Positions 54,360 through 62,002 of a stretch of DNA of 64,000 nt are shown here, piece by piece. Each line of letters begins with the position of its first letter. Position 1 is the stretch's first letter. The notes below the pieces were generated by a model. That model was not told where the DNA came from and ran no database searches. It saw only the letters and a list, made by a program, of their open reading frames with translations. Position numbers and translations under genes: made by a program. This DNA comes from Nisaea sp. (lineage in GTDB: Bacteria; Pseudomonadota; Alphaproteobacteria; Thalassobaculales; Thalassobaculaceae): contig NZ_JAEPQA010000011.1 in the NCBI RefSeq assembly GCF_017640745.1, positions 1 to 64,000 of the forward strand, written 5' to 3'.

Positions 54360-55046
54360 TCAGTAGGCGTCGGCGTTGTCGATGTTGAAATTGTAGAGCT
54401 GGCGGGCGGAGCCGTAGCGGGTGAACTCCTCCGGCTTCACATCCGTGATCCCGGCGCGCTCAAGAAGATCGGCCAGAAGCTCCAGATGCTTCGGCTTCAT
54501 CTTCTTTTTCACGCAGTCGGCCCCGAGGCTCTTCACCTTGCCGCGGACGAACAGCTTGGCCTCGTAGAGCGAGTCGCCGAGCGCGTCCCCCGCATCGCCG
54601 AGAACGACGAGCGTGCCGGCCTGGGCCATGAAGGCGGACATGTGGCCGATATTGCCCTTCACGACAATATCGATGCCCTTCATGGAGATGCCGCAACGCG
54701 AGGAGGCGTTGCCCTCGATCACCAGCAGGCCGCCATGTCCGGTCGCTCCCGCATACTGGCTCGCATCGCCCTTCACCACGACGGTGCCCGACATCATGTT
54801 CTCGGCGACGCCCGGCCCGACGCTGCCATGCACGGTGACGGTCGCCTCGGCATTCATGCCGGCGCAGTAGTAGCCGCAGTTCCCGCGCACATCGACAGTG
54901 ACCGGCGCGTCGATCCCGACTGCCACGGCATGCGCGCCGCGCGGGTTCAGCACCTCGAAATCAATCTCGTTCGTACCGGCGGCCACATTGTGCAGCGCCT
55001 GATTCAGTTCGCGGAGCGGCACCTTCGCCAGATCAAAGCTCGGCAT
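54360..55046 (-). CDS. mgsB: N-methylglutamate synthase subunit B (GXGXG domain)
   Basis: This 228-residue protein is the GltB C-terminal GXGXG-repeat domain as a separate chain. Beta-helix-type repeats such as GNCGYYCAGMNAEATVTVHGSVGPGVAENMMSG and GHGGLLVIEGNASSRCGISMKG are visible. It is the MgsB/GlxC component, cotranscribed with mgsA (3-bp gap) and mgsC. No separate catalytic residue is expected. Confidence 0.87.
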   Translation of the reverse strand: MPSFDLAKVPLRELNQALHNVAAGTNEIDFEVLNPRGAHAVAVGIDAPVTVDVRGNCGYYCAGMNAEATVTVHGSVGPGVAENMMSGTVVVKGDASQYAGATGHGGLLVIEGNASSRCGISMKGIDIVVKGNIGHMSAFMAQAGTLVVLGDAGDALGDSLYEAKLFVRGKVKSLGADCVKKKMKPKHLELLADLLERAGITDVKPEEFTRYGSARQLYNFNIDNADAY

Positions 55047-55049
55047 TGC

Positions 55050-55946
55050 TCAATGCTCCCAGAAATATACGGTTGCCGGCTCCGGCTCCCAGACCCGCGC
55101 ATTCGCGATCCCGGGCAGGCCGACCAGCGCGCGGTATTCGGAGCCGAAGGCGACATATTCGTCGGTCTCGGCCATCACCGCCGGCTTGCAGGCGATCGGA
55201 TCGCGCAGCACGCCGAAGCCCGACTTGGTGCCGACGACGAAGGTATAGAAACCGTCAAGATCGCTGAGGCCGCTTTCGAGCGCCGCGCCGAGATTCTGTC
55301 CCTCCGCCAGCTTGTGGCTGAGATAGGCCGCCGCGACCTCGGTGTCGTTCTCGGTCTCGAAACGGAGCCCCGCCTTGATCAGCTCGCGGCGCAGATTGTT
55401 GTGGTTGGAGAGCGAGCCGTTATGGACGAGGCACTGGTCCGGCCCGGTCGAGAAGGGATGCGCGCCGAAGGTCGTCACGGCGGATTCCGTCGCCATCCTT
55501 GTGTGGCCGATGCCGTGAGTGCCGCTCATCTTGCCGATGCCGAACCGCTCGGCCACGTCCTTCGGCAGCCCCACCTCCTTGAAGATCTCGACGCTCTCGC
55601 CCCGTCCCATGACGGTGATCCCGGGCCGGAGTTCTTTCAGCGCATCGCGCGCCGTATCCAGCTTTTCCGCCGCGAGCGAGATCACGGCATGGGTCGCCCG
55701 TACATCGACGGAGACCTCCGTGCCGATCTTCTTGGAGAGCGCCGCTCCGAGGCCCTTGAAGTCGCTTTTCGGATCGGCCGACTGGACGGTGATCTTGCCC
55801 GCACCTTTCGCGGACGGGCCATAGATCGCGATCCCGGCGCTGTCCGGACCGCGGTCGGTCATGGTGATCAGCATGTCCGAAAGCAGCGCGCCGAGCCTCG
55901 GCTCCAGCGCCTTGTCCTTCAGAAACAATCCAACGATGCCGCACAT
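55050..55946 (-). CDS. mgsA: N-methylglutamate synthase subunit A (class II glutamine amidotransferase)
   Basis: This 298-residue Ntn-hydrolase glutaminase domain starts MCGIVGLFLKDK, so Cys2 is the nucleophile; the ATG at 55946 must be the start and a TTG three codons upstream would hide the Cys. GGAGG lies 9 nt upstream. Other class II features: GIGHTRMATES and NGSLSNHNNLR. In the pathway it takes gamma-glutamylmethylamide or glutamine. First gene of the mgsABC-gmaS run behind a perfect dyad. Confidence 0.9.
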   Translation of the reverse strand: MCGIVGLFLKDKALEPRLGALLSDMLITMTDRGPDSAGIAIYGPSAKGAGKITVQSADPKSDFKGLGAALSKKIGTEVSVDVRATHAVISLAAEKLDTARDALKELRPGITVMGRGESVEIFKEVGLPKDVAERFGIGKMSGTHGIGHTRMATESAVTTFGAHPFSTGPDQCLVHNGSLSNHNNLRRELIKAGLRFETENDTEVAAAYLSHKLAEGQNLGAALESGLSDLDGFYTFVVGTKSGFGVLRDPIACKPAVMAETDEYVAFGSEYRALVGLPGIANARVWEPEPATVYFWEH

Positions 55947-56008
55947 GGCCGGCAACCTCCGTTACGTGGTCTCGAACGGACGTTAGCAGGCGGCTCAGAA
56001 GAGCACAA

Positions 56009-56035
56009 TTCTGAAGAAACAAATTTTCTTCAGAA
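56009..56035. promoter_or_regulatory. Perfect 11-bp dyad, operator candidate for the mgs-gmaS operon
   Basis: TTCTGAAGAAA (56009-56019) and TTTCTTCAGAA (56025-56035) are exact reverse complements with a 5-bp spacer. The right arm also nests a smaller palindrome TTCTTC-A-GAAGAA (56026-56038). The dyad sits 63-90 bp before the mgsA start and just after the XRE-cupin gene, whose product is the obvious candidate to bind it. Confidence 0.7.
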
Positions 56036-56046
56036 GAATATTACGT

Positions 56047-56721
56047 TCACTCGGATCCGGAGCGCTGGGGATAGGAGATGATCGAGAGATAGCGGATCGG
56101 CCGCCGGATCAGTTCCTCCGGCCCGTGCGGCGCGTCGGCATCGAAGAACAGGCTGTCGCCCGGCAGCATCCGGTAGGTCGCGTCCCCGTGCCGGTAGAGC
56201 AGTTCCCCTGCCAGCATGTAGATCAGCTCGGTTCCGGGGTGCTGGAAGGTCGGAAAAACGTCAGAATCCTCTGACAGCGTGATCAGGTAGGGCTCGACCA
56301 GCACGCCGCTGGTATTGCCCTCAAGATAGCCGAGGAGATTGTACTGGTGTCCGGCTCGGGTCCCCCGGCGTTCGACCTGCACCCCCTCGCCTGCTTTCAC
56401 GAAGACCGCGTTGCGCGGCTCTTCGAAACGCTTGAAGAGATCGGTGATCGGCACGCCGAGGGCACGGGCGACGGATTGCAGCGTGGTCAGCGAGGGTGAG
56501 ATCGCGCCGTTCTCGATCTTCGACAGCATGCCGACGGAAAGCCCGGTCGTGCTTGCGAGATCCGCCACCGTGATGCCGAGCGCCTTGCGGAACTCGCGAA
56601 CCTCCCGGCCGATGGCCAGTTCGAGATTGTTCTCCGCGGGCTCCTTGACCGCATGCGGATCCTGCGCGAGCGCGAGCTTGCGTTCCTTGGCCTTTCCCGG
56701 CTTTCCTGCTTGCGATGCCAT
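56047..56721 (-). CDS. XRE-type HTH regulator with C-terminal cupin domain
   Basis: This 224-residue protein has an N-terminal basic lead, a lambda-repressor-like HTH (about residues 30-85, ITVADLASTTGLSVGMLSKIENGAISPSLTTLQSVARAL) and a C-terminal cupin domain (about 130-220) with the usual YMLAGELLYRHGDATYRMLPGDSLFFDADAPHG motifs. Such proteins often sense amine or amino acid ligands in the cupin. It lies directly upstream of the mgsA operator candidate and downstream of the nucleoside hydrolase gene, which ends 6 bp from its start. Confidence 0.92.
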   Translation of the reverse strand: MASQAGKPGKAKERKLALAQDPHAVKEPAENNLELAIGREVREFRKALGITVADLASTTGLSVGMLSKIENGAISPSLTTLQSVARALGVPITDLFKRFEEPRNAVFVKAGEGVQVERRGTRAGHQYNLLGYLEGNTSGVLVEPYLITLSEDSDVFPTFQHPGTELIYMLAGELLYRHGDATYRMLPGDSLFFDADAPHGPEELIRRPIRYLSIISYPQRSGSE

Positions 56722-56727
56722 GGTGCC

Positions 56728-57639
56728 TCAGGAATACCGCGCGAGGCGGTCGAGCAGGCGGGAAAGGAATTCGGGCGCGTCGATCTCCATGATCACCGTC
56801 GCGTTCGGAGCGCCGTCGCCCGCCGTATGCACGATGCTGCGCCCGGCCTCCTCGCCCTCGGTCACAATCTCCACCCGCCGTTCCTCGCCGGAGAAGAGCT
56901 CCGGCCAGAGCAGGGAGCCTACCGTCAGAACATCGTGCAGCGCCGGATCGTTGTCACTGTCGTAGAAGGTCAACATTCCGGCGGCGGTATCGCCGACCTT
57001 CGTGCCGAGCGCCCGGAGCTCGGCGATCCAGTCCGGCTTCGCGCGCACCTGGTGGGTGACGTTGAGCCCGTGCATGACGATCGGCGCGCCGCTCTCGAAG
57101 ACGATGCGGGCGGCATGCGGGTCGACATGGAAATTGAACTCGGCATGGGGCGTGATGTTGCCCCGTCCGGTGCTCCCCCCCATCAGCACGATGGAGGAGA
57201 CCTCGTCCGCCAGTTCGGGACGCGCCACGAGAGCATGCGCGACATTGGTCAGCGGCCCGACCGGGAGCAGCTTGGTCCCGCCGGGCGCGGCAGCGAGTTC
57301 CCGCCGCAAAACATCGGCGCCATGCCCGTCCGCCAGCCTCGAGGCCGGTTCCGGCAGCTCGCTGCCGTCGAGACCGGTCTTGCCGTGCACGTCGTCCGCC
57401 GTCACCAGAGGCTTCAGAAGAGGGCGCGGACAACCGGCATGGATCGGGATCTCGTGACGCCCCGCCAGGTCCCGGATTCGCCGTGCATTGGCCTCGGTCC
57501 GGTGCAGCGGAACATTGCCGGCTACCGTGGTGATCGCCTTCACATCGATCTCTTCCGGGCTGGCGAACGCGAGCAGCAGAGCCACCGCGTCGTCAATTCC
57601 CGGATCGCAGTCAATGATGATAGAATCGCGCTTTGTCAT
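56728..57639 (-). CDS. Nucleoside hydrolase
   Basis: This 303-residue IunH-type hydrolase cleaves the N-glycosidic bond of ribonucleosides. The Ca2+-binding aspartate cluster is IIIDCDPGIDDAVALLLAF (residues 7-25), and the family's VAGNVPL segment and MHGLNVTHQV catalytic region follow. It lies 6 bp upstream of the XRE-cupin gene on the same strand. Base preference cannot be read. Its link to methylamine metabolism is unclear; it may be co-regulated for nitrogen recovery. Confidence 0.92.
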   Translation of the reverse strand: MTKRDSIIIDCDPGIDDAVALLLAFASPEEIDVKAITTVAGNVPLHRTEANARRIRDLAGRHEIPIHAGCPRPLLKPLVTADDVHGKTGLDGSELPEPASRLADGHGADVLRRELAAAPGGTKLLPVGPLTNVAHALVARPELADEVSSIVLMGGSTGRGNITPHAEFNFHVDPHAARIVFESGAPIVMHGLNVTHQVRAKPDWIAELRALGTKVGDTAAGMLTFYDSDNDPALHDVLTVGSLLWPELFSGEERRVEIVTEGEEAGRSIVHTAGDGAPNATVIMEIDAPEFLSRLLDRLARYS

Positions 57640-57696
57640 ATAGCGGAAGATAGGCGTGCCCGGAAAAGACCGGCAAGCGCTTTCACCCGAACGCCT

Positions 57697-57716
57697 TGAA
57701 CCGGAGCGCCGGTTCA
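57697..57716. repeat. 8-bp inverted repeat in the divergent gap before the DUF3126 gene
   Basis: TGAACCGG (57697-57704) and CCGGTTCA (57709-57716) flank a 4-nt centre. The dyad lies in the 114-bp region between nucleoside hydrolase and the DUF3126 gene. It could be an operator or a hairpin in the leader of the short gene. Confidence 0.4.
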
Positions 57717-57753
57717 GCTATTCCCGACGGCTCAACGAACAAAGGGGTCACCC

Positions 57754-57963
57754 GTGAACAAAAGCGAAATCGAGAAAGTCCAGCGCTACCTGCGCCGCAC
57801 CTTCGGCAATCACGGCATCACCATCGACAGCCGCCCGAACAAGGACGATTCGGCCGAAGTCTCGCTCGACGGGGAATTCATCGGCGTCATCTTCCGGGAC
57901 GATGAAGAGGGCGACGTTTCCTATGATTTTCATATGACTATTCTGGAAATGGACCTCGACTGA
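57754..57963 (+). CDS. DUF3126 family protein
   Basis: This 69-residue acidic protein (MNKSEIEKVQRYLRRTFGNHG, then DDSAEVSLDGEFIGVIFRDDEEGD) matches the DUF3126 family found in alphaproteobacteria. The function is unknown. No signal peptide or membrane helix. The start is supported by the family N-terminus. It is followed by another short gene 89 bp later. Confidence 0.85.
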   Translation: MNKSEIEKVQRYLRRTFGNHGITIDSRPNKDDSAEVSLDGEFIGVIFRDDEEGDVSYDFHMTILEMDLD

Positions 57964-58052
57964 GGGGTCCGTTCTCCGCTCTCGCGGAAACTCCATAAAA
58001 CCGACACCCCGGATGTGTCATCCTGTTCCCGCAACGGAACGGAGGACGCCGC

Positions 58053-58244
58053 ATGCGTCTCGATGACATGGTTACGGTGACCTGCACCGATACCGACAAG
58101 ACCGAGAAGGGCAAGGTGGTCCGCCTCGGACGCGACCGCGCCGACATCATGGTCGGTCCGGCGGTGATTTCCTTTCGGATGACGAAGCCCGGCCTCTATG
58201 TCGGCAACCTGCATGGCCTCGAATTCACAATGAAAACGGGCTGA
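58053..58244 (+). CDS. Small hypothetical protein, 63 residues
   Basis: This small protein is predicted to be mainly beta (MVTVTCTDTDKTEKGKVVRLGRDRAD, then GPAVISFRMTKPGLYVGNLHGLEF), a pattern compatible with an SH3-like or PilZ-like barrel, but I do not assign a family. GGAGG precedes the ATG by a good spacing. The stop is inside the shared hairpin at 58237-58264. Confidence 0.7.
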   Translation: MRLDDMVTVTCTDTDKTEKGKVVRLGRDRADIMVGPAVISFRMTKPGLYVGNLHGLEFTMKTG

Positions 58245-58264
58245 GGCCTTTCGGCCTCAGCCCG
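58237..58264 (-). terminator. Bidirectional hairpin between convergent genes, terminator of the TonB receptor
   Basis: A perfect 12-bp stem (58237-58248 with 58253-58264) has a 4-nt loop. On the minus strand it is followed by TTTT, which suits termination of the TonB-dependent receptor gene. It overlaps the last codons and stop of the 63-residue gene on the plus strand. Confidence 0.7.
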
Positions 58265-58289
58265 CTGCTTCAAGTTCGCCGAGCCGCGA

Positions 58290-60476
58290 TCAGAACTTCG
58301 CGGTCATGGTCAGCATGAAGGTGCGCGGACGCCCCTGCAGCAGGTAGTTCGCCCCCGGGAAACCGCCGGTCGATTTCCAGTAGGATTCGTCGGTCACGTT
58401 GTCGATCCGGCCGCGGAAGGTCACCGGCACTTCGTAGAGCTGGGCGACATAGCGCACACCGAGATCGAGGGTCGTCCAGCTGTCGAGCTCGGCCGTATTG
58501 GCCTCGTTCACATACTGCTCGCCCGTATAGGTCACACGGCCGTCCAGGGTCAGCCCCTCGACATAGGGCAGGTCCCACTCGGCGAGGAAGGTACCCTGGA
58601 ACTCCGGCACGCCGATCGCCTTGTTACCCTCGTTGGTGCCGCCCTCCGTTTTTTCCAGCTCGGCGTCGACGAAGGTCACGCCGCCAAGCAGGCGGACGCC
58701 CTCCATCGGCTCGCCGAAGACGGTGAGCTCGATCCCACGGTTCCGTTGCTCGCCGTTGGCCTTGTAGGTCTGGTTCTCGACGATTGCGTTCTGCTGGGTG
58801 ATGGAGAAGACGCTCGCGGTCGCCCCGAAGGTTCCGAGATCGTACTTCACGCCGACCTCGATCTGCTCGCTCTTGAACGGCTCGAGCGCCTCGCCGGCGT
58901 TGGTGATTGCCGTCCCGCCACTCGTGGCCGGCGCGATCTCGCCCGGCTGCAACGCCTCGGCATAATTGCCGTAGAGCGAGAGGTTGGGCAGGGCCTTGTA
59001 GACGATCCCGAGAGCCGGGGTGATCGCCTCGTCCGAATATGACGACGCTTCCGCACCCGTGTTGTAGTTGAAGGTCTTGGTCTCGATCTGCTGGTAGCGG
59101 ACGCCAAGCGTGGTCAGCAGCCGGTCATCGAAGAAGCCGAGCGTATCGGCAAGCGCGACACTCGAATTCGTCGTCTCCTCCGTTTTCAGCGGATTGTCGA
59201 GATCGCCGCCGATGAAGAAATTCGCATCCGGAGCCACGACATCGACCGGATTGTAGAGGTTGTTGGAGAAACCGGAGAAATTGGAGAACGCATAGGCGTT
59301 CTTGCTTTCGAGATGCGTCGCGGAGACCGAGGCAACCACCCGGTGACCCACCGGCCCCGTACGGAACTCGCCGCGCACGCCGGCATCGCCGGAGACGACG
59401 CTATCCTCGCGCGTATTGTCGAAGCGATAGGCCGTGAGTGTGCCGTCGGCCGTCGATCGCGGGTTGGCCAGCACATTCGCTTCGTCGCCGTCACGCATGC
59501 CGCCCGCGAGCCAAACAGTCACATGGTCGGTCACGTCGAACTCGCCGCGGACCGCGCCGAAGAGCTGCTGCTCGTCCGCATAGGTCCAGTCCTGGGCATA
59601 GTTGGTCGTGCTGTCCGGCGCATCGGGCACGTCGCCGAGCGGCGTCACTTGCGGGCGCGGAGAGTCGATGCGGTTGTCCTGGAAACCGAGATCGGCGGAG
59701 AAGCGAAAGCGCTCACCCGCGTAATCGGTGCCGAGAGAGGTCGCGAGCAGGCTGCGCTCCTCGTCATCCACCGCGGTTTCGCCGTCGCGCCCCACGACAT
59801 TGAGGCGGAGCCCCCATTCCTTCGACGGACCGAAACGCTCGCCGAGATCGATGGCGCCGAGAAACTGGCTATCGCTTTCGACGCCGCCCGTGACACTGCG
59901 GATACCTTCGTCCGGTGCCCGCTTCGGCACCAGATTGACGGTGCCGCCGACCGCGCTGCCGCCCGGCGCCGCGCCGTTGATGAAGGCATTGGCGCCGCGG
60001 AACACCTCGACGCGCTCCATCAGGCTGGCGGAGACGAACTGGCGCGGCAGGATTCCGTAGAGGCCGTTCAGCGTGATGTCGTCCGAATAGACCGGGAAGC
60101 CGCGGATGACATAGACCTCCTGGAAATTGCCGAAGCCCTTGGCGATGCGGACGGTCGGATCGTTCTTCAGCACATCGCCGATGCTGTCGGCCTGCTGGTT
60201 CTCGATCAGCTCCTGGGTATAGGCGCTGCCGCTGAAGGGAGATTCGAGGAAATCGAGATTGCCGAGCAGGCCCGCCCGGCCGCCGGTTGCGACCTGTCCG
60301 CCGGCATAGGGCTCCGTCAGTTCGACCTGCGAGCCCTCGACCACGATCGGTTTCAGTGTCTCGGTTGCTGACTTGCTCGAACTGTCCTGCGCCTTCGCGG
60401 CACCATGCGCCAGAATCGCCGTCGCCGCCGCGAAGAGAAGCGTGACCTTCCCGCTCTTAACTTTCCACATGAACAC
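58290..60476 (-). CDS. TonB-dependent siderophore receptor
   Basis: This 728-residue outer-membrane receptor has a signal peptide (cleavage near AKAQ), a plug domain (IGDVLKNDPTVRIAKGFGNFQEVYVIRGFPV and a FRGANAFINGAAPGGSAVGGTVNLVPKR motif typical of siderophore receptors) and a 22-strand-type beta-barrel ending in Phe. It would import an iron-siderophore, species unknown. A Fur-box-like site lies upstream. No TonB-ExbBD or siderophore biosynthesis gene adjoins it. Confidence 0.93.
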   Translation of the reverse strand: MFMWKVKSGKVTLLFAAATAILAHGAAKAQDSSSKSATETLKPIVVEGSQVELTEPYAGGQVATGGRAGLLGNLDFLESPFSGSAYTQELIENQQADSIGDVLKNDPTVRIAKGFGNFQEVYVIRGFPVYSDDITLNGLYGILPRQFVSASLMERVEVFRGANAFINGAAPGGSAVGGTVNLVPKRAPDEGIRSVTGGVESDSQFLGAIDLGERFGPSKEWGLRLNVVGRDGETAVDDEERSLLATSLGTDYAGERFRFSADLGFQDNRIDSPRPQVTPLGDVPDAPDSTTNYAQDWTYADEQQLFGAVRGEFDVTDHVTVWLAGGMRDGDEANVLANPRSTADGTLTAYRFDNTREDSVVSGDAGVRGEFRTGPVGHRVVASVSATHLESKNAYAFSNFSGFSNNLYNPVDVVAPDANFFIGGDLDNPLKTEETTNSSVALADTLGFFDDRLLTTLGVRYQQIETKTFNYNTGAEASSYSDEAITPALGIVYKALPNLSLYGNYAEALQPGEIAPATSGGTAITNAGEALEPFKSEQIEVGVKYDLGTFGATASVFSITQQNAIVENQTYKANGEQRNRGIELTVFGEPMEGVRLLGGVTFVDAELEKTEGGTNEGNKAIGVPEFQGTFLAEWDLPYVEGLTLDGRVTYTGEQYVNEANTAELDSWTTLDLGVRYVAQLYEVPVTFRGRIDNVTDESYWKSTGGFPGANYLLQGRPRTFMLTMTAKF

Positions 60477-60514
60477 TTACCCCCAGAGAAGAAACTTGAG
60501 GGCTTGTAAATGCG

Positions 60515-60527
60515 AATGATTTTCATT
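60515..60527. promoter_or_regulatory. Fur-box-like site upstream of the TonB receptor
   Basis: AATGATTTTCATT (60515-60527) has inverted AATGA/TCATT arms. The 19-bp window 60512-60530 agrees with the Fur consensus at 12 of 19 positions. It lies about 40 bp upstream of the receptor ATG at 60476, and fits iron-repressed expression. Alphaproteobacteria may instead use Irr or RirA, so the regulator is not certain. Confidence 0.55.
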
Positions 60528-60589
60528 TCAAGCCGCAGAATGCGACGAGACAGCGCCCCGTGGATCATTTCCGCGAAGCGGATGCCTGG

Positions 60590-62002
60590 TCAGAAGAGGG
60601 AGAAATATTCCCGTTCTTCCCATTCGGAGACCGCCTGGGCGTACCGGTCCCACTCCGCCTGCTTGATGCGGGAATAGTAATCGACATAGGCGTCGCCGAG
60701 CGCGGCGCGGAAGAAGCTGCTCCCGCGGAACAGGGCGAGCGCCTGATCGAGACTGGTGGGAAGACGCGCGGCATCGCTCTCGTAAGGGCGCTCGACGGGC
60801 GCCGGCGCCTCAAGCCCGCGCTCGACCCCATCGAGACCGGCGAGGATCTGCGAGGCGATATAGAGATAGGGGTTCGCCGCCGGCTCGCCGATACGATTCT
60901 CGATCCGGCTGGCGCCATCGCCCGGACGGGCGAGCGCCCGGATCATCGCGCCCTTGTTGTCCCTCCCCCATTGCACCCGGTCGGGCGCGAGTGTGAAGGG
61001 GCGGTAGCGCTTGTAGCCGTTCACCGTCGGGGTCGAGAGCAGGCAACCCTCGGCGGCATGTTCGAGCAGCCCGGCGACCCAGCTGCGGCCAGGTTTGGAG
61101 AGCGCCTCGCCCTCCTCCGGCACCATCAGATTGTCGCCGCTCTCGAGATCGACCAGCGACTGGTGCAGATGCCAGCCGCTTGCCATCGCATCCTTGAATT
61201 TCGGCCGGCACATGAAGGTCGCATGCAGGCCCTCGCGGCGGCAGACCTGCTTCACCATGGAACGGAACAGCACCATGTTGTCGGCATGCTCCGTCGCGGA
61301 CGCCGGGTGGAAGGTCACCTCGCACTGGCTCGGCCCGAACTCGGTCTCGAAGGAGCGCACCGGCAGGCCGAGCGCAACGGCATTGCGGCGGACGAGATCG
61401 AAGACCTCTTCCAGCCGGTCGTAGCGGTCCTCCGTCAGATACTGGTAGCCGTGCGCCAGCAGCTCGGTTTCGGGCGGCGTCTCCGGCTGGCCGGTGTCGT
61501 CATGGCCGAGTTTGGGGTCGATCACGCGCAGTACATGGAATTCGACCTCAAGCCCGGTGACGAGATCGTATCCCTGAGTGTTCAGCTTCTCCACCGCGCG
61601 TCGGAGAATGCCGCGAGAACAAACTTCGAGCGGGTTGCCGTCCGTATCGGTCAGGTCCGCCTGCATCCAACTGGAGTGCGGCGACCAGGGCAGCACCCGG
61701 AACGTCGCGGGATCGGGCCGCATCAGCACATCGCCGGCGCCAGTCAGGCGCCCGGGACCGAATCCGGCATCCTCCTGCCAGACAGGGAAAACCGTGCGGT
61801 GCGAGGTGTCCTTCAGCAGAAGGGTCGAGGTCATGGCGATGCCGGAGCGGAAGGCGCTCTCCAGAGAGTCCGCCATGATCGTCTTGCCGCGCAGGATGCC
61901 GTGCTGGTCCGCGAAGGAGATGCGGACGACCTCCAGCCCCTCTTCCGCAACCCGCTTCAGGACCGCGTCGATGGCGGCCTGCTTGCCGTCTGACGCGGTC
62001 AC
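60590..62002 (-). CDS. Glutamine synthetase-like ligase, candidate gamma-glutamyl-amide synthetase
   Basis: This protein of about 470 residues has GS motifs: LEVEFHVL, ETEFGPSQCEVTF, a PKFKDAMASGWHLHQSL catalytic segment and SRIENRIGEPAANPYLYI. It lacks the GSI adenylylation tyrosine region, as do PuuA, GmaS and TdnQ-type gamma-glutamyl ligases. The GTG start at 62002 overlaps the Rieske gene stop by 3 bases, so it is translationally coupled to it. That coupling suggests the ligase adds glutamate to an amine substrate or product. It is distinct in sequence from the GmaS at 51644. Confidence 0.85.
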   Translation of the reverse strand: MTASDGKQAAIDAVLKRVAEEGLEVVRISFADQHGILRGKTIMADSLESAFRSGIAMTSTLLLKDTSHRTVFPVWQEDAGFGPGRLTGAGDVLMRPDPATFRVLPWSPHSSWMQADLTDTDGNPLEVCSRGILRRAVEKLNTQGYDLVTGLEVEFHVLRVIDPKLGHDDTGQPETPPETELLAHGYQYLTEDRYDRLEEVFDLVRRNAVALGLPVRSFETEFGPSQCEVTFHPASATEHADNMVLFRSMVKQVCRREGLHATFMCRPKFKDAMASGWHLHQSLVDLESGDNLMVPEEGEALSKPGRSWVAGLLEHAAEGCLLSTPTVNGYKRYRPFTLAPDRVQWGRDNKGAMIRALARPGDGASRIENRIGEPAANPYLYIASQILAGLDGVERGLEAPAPVERPYESDAARLPTSLDQALALFRGSSFFRAALGDAYVDYYSRIKQAEWDRYAQAVSEWEEREYFSLF

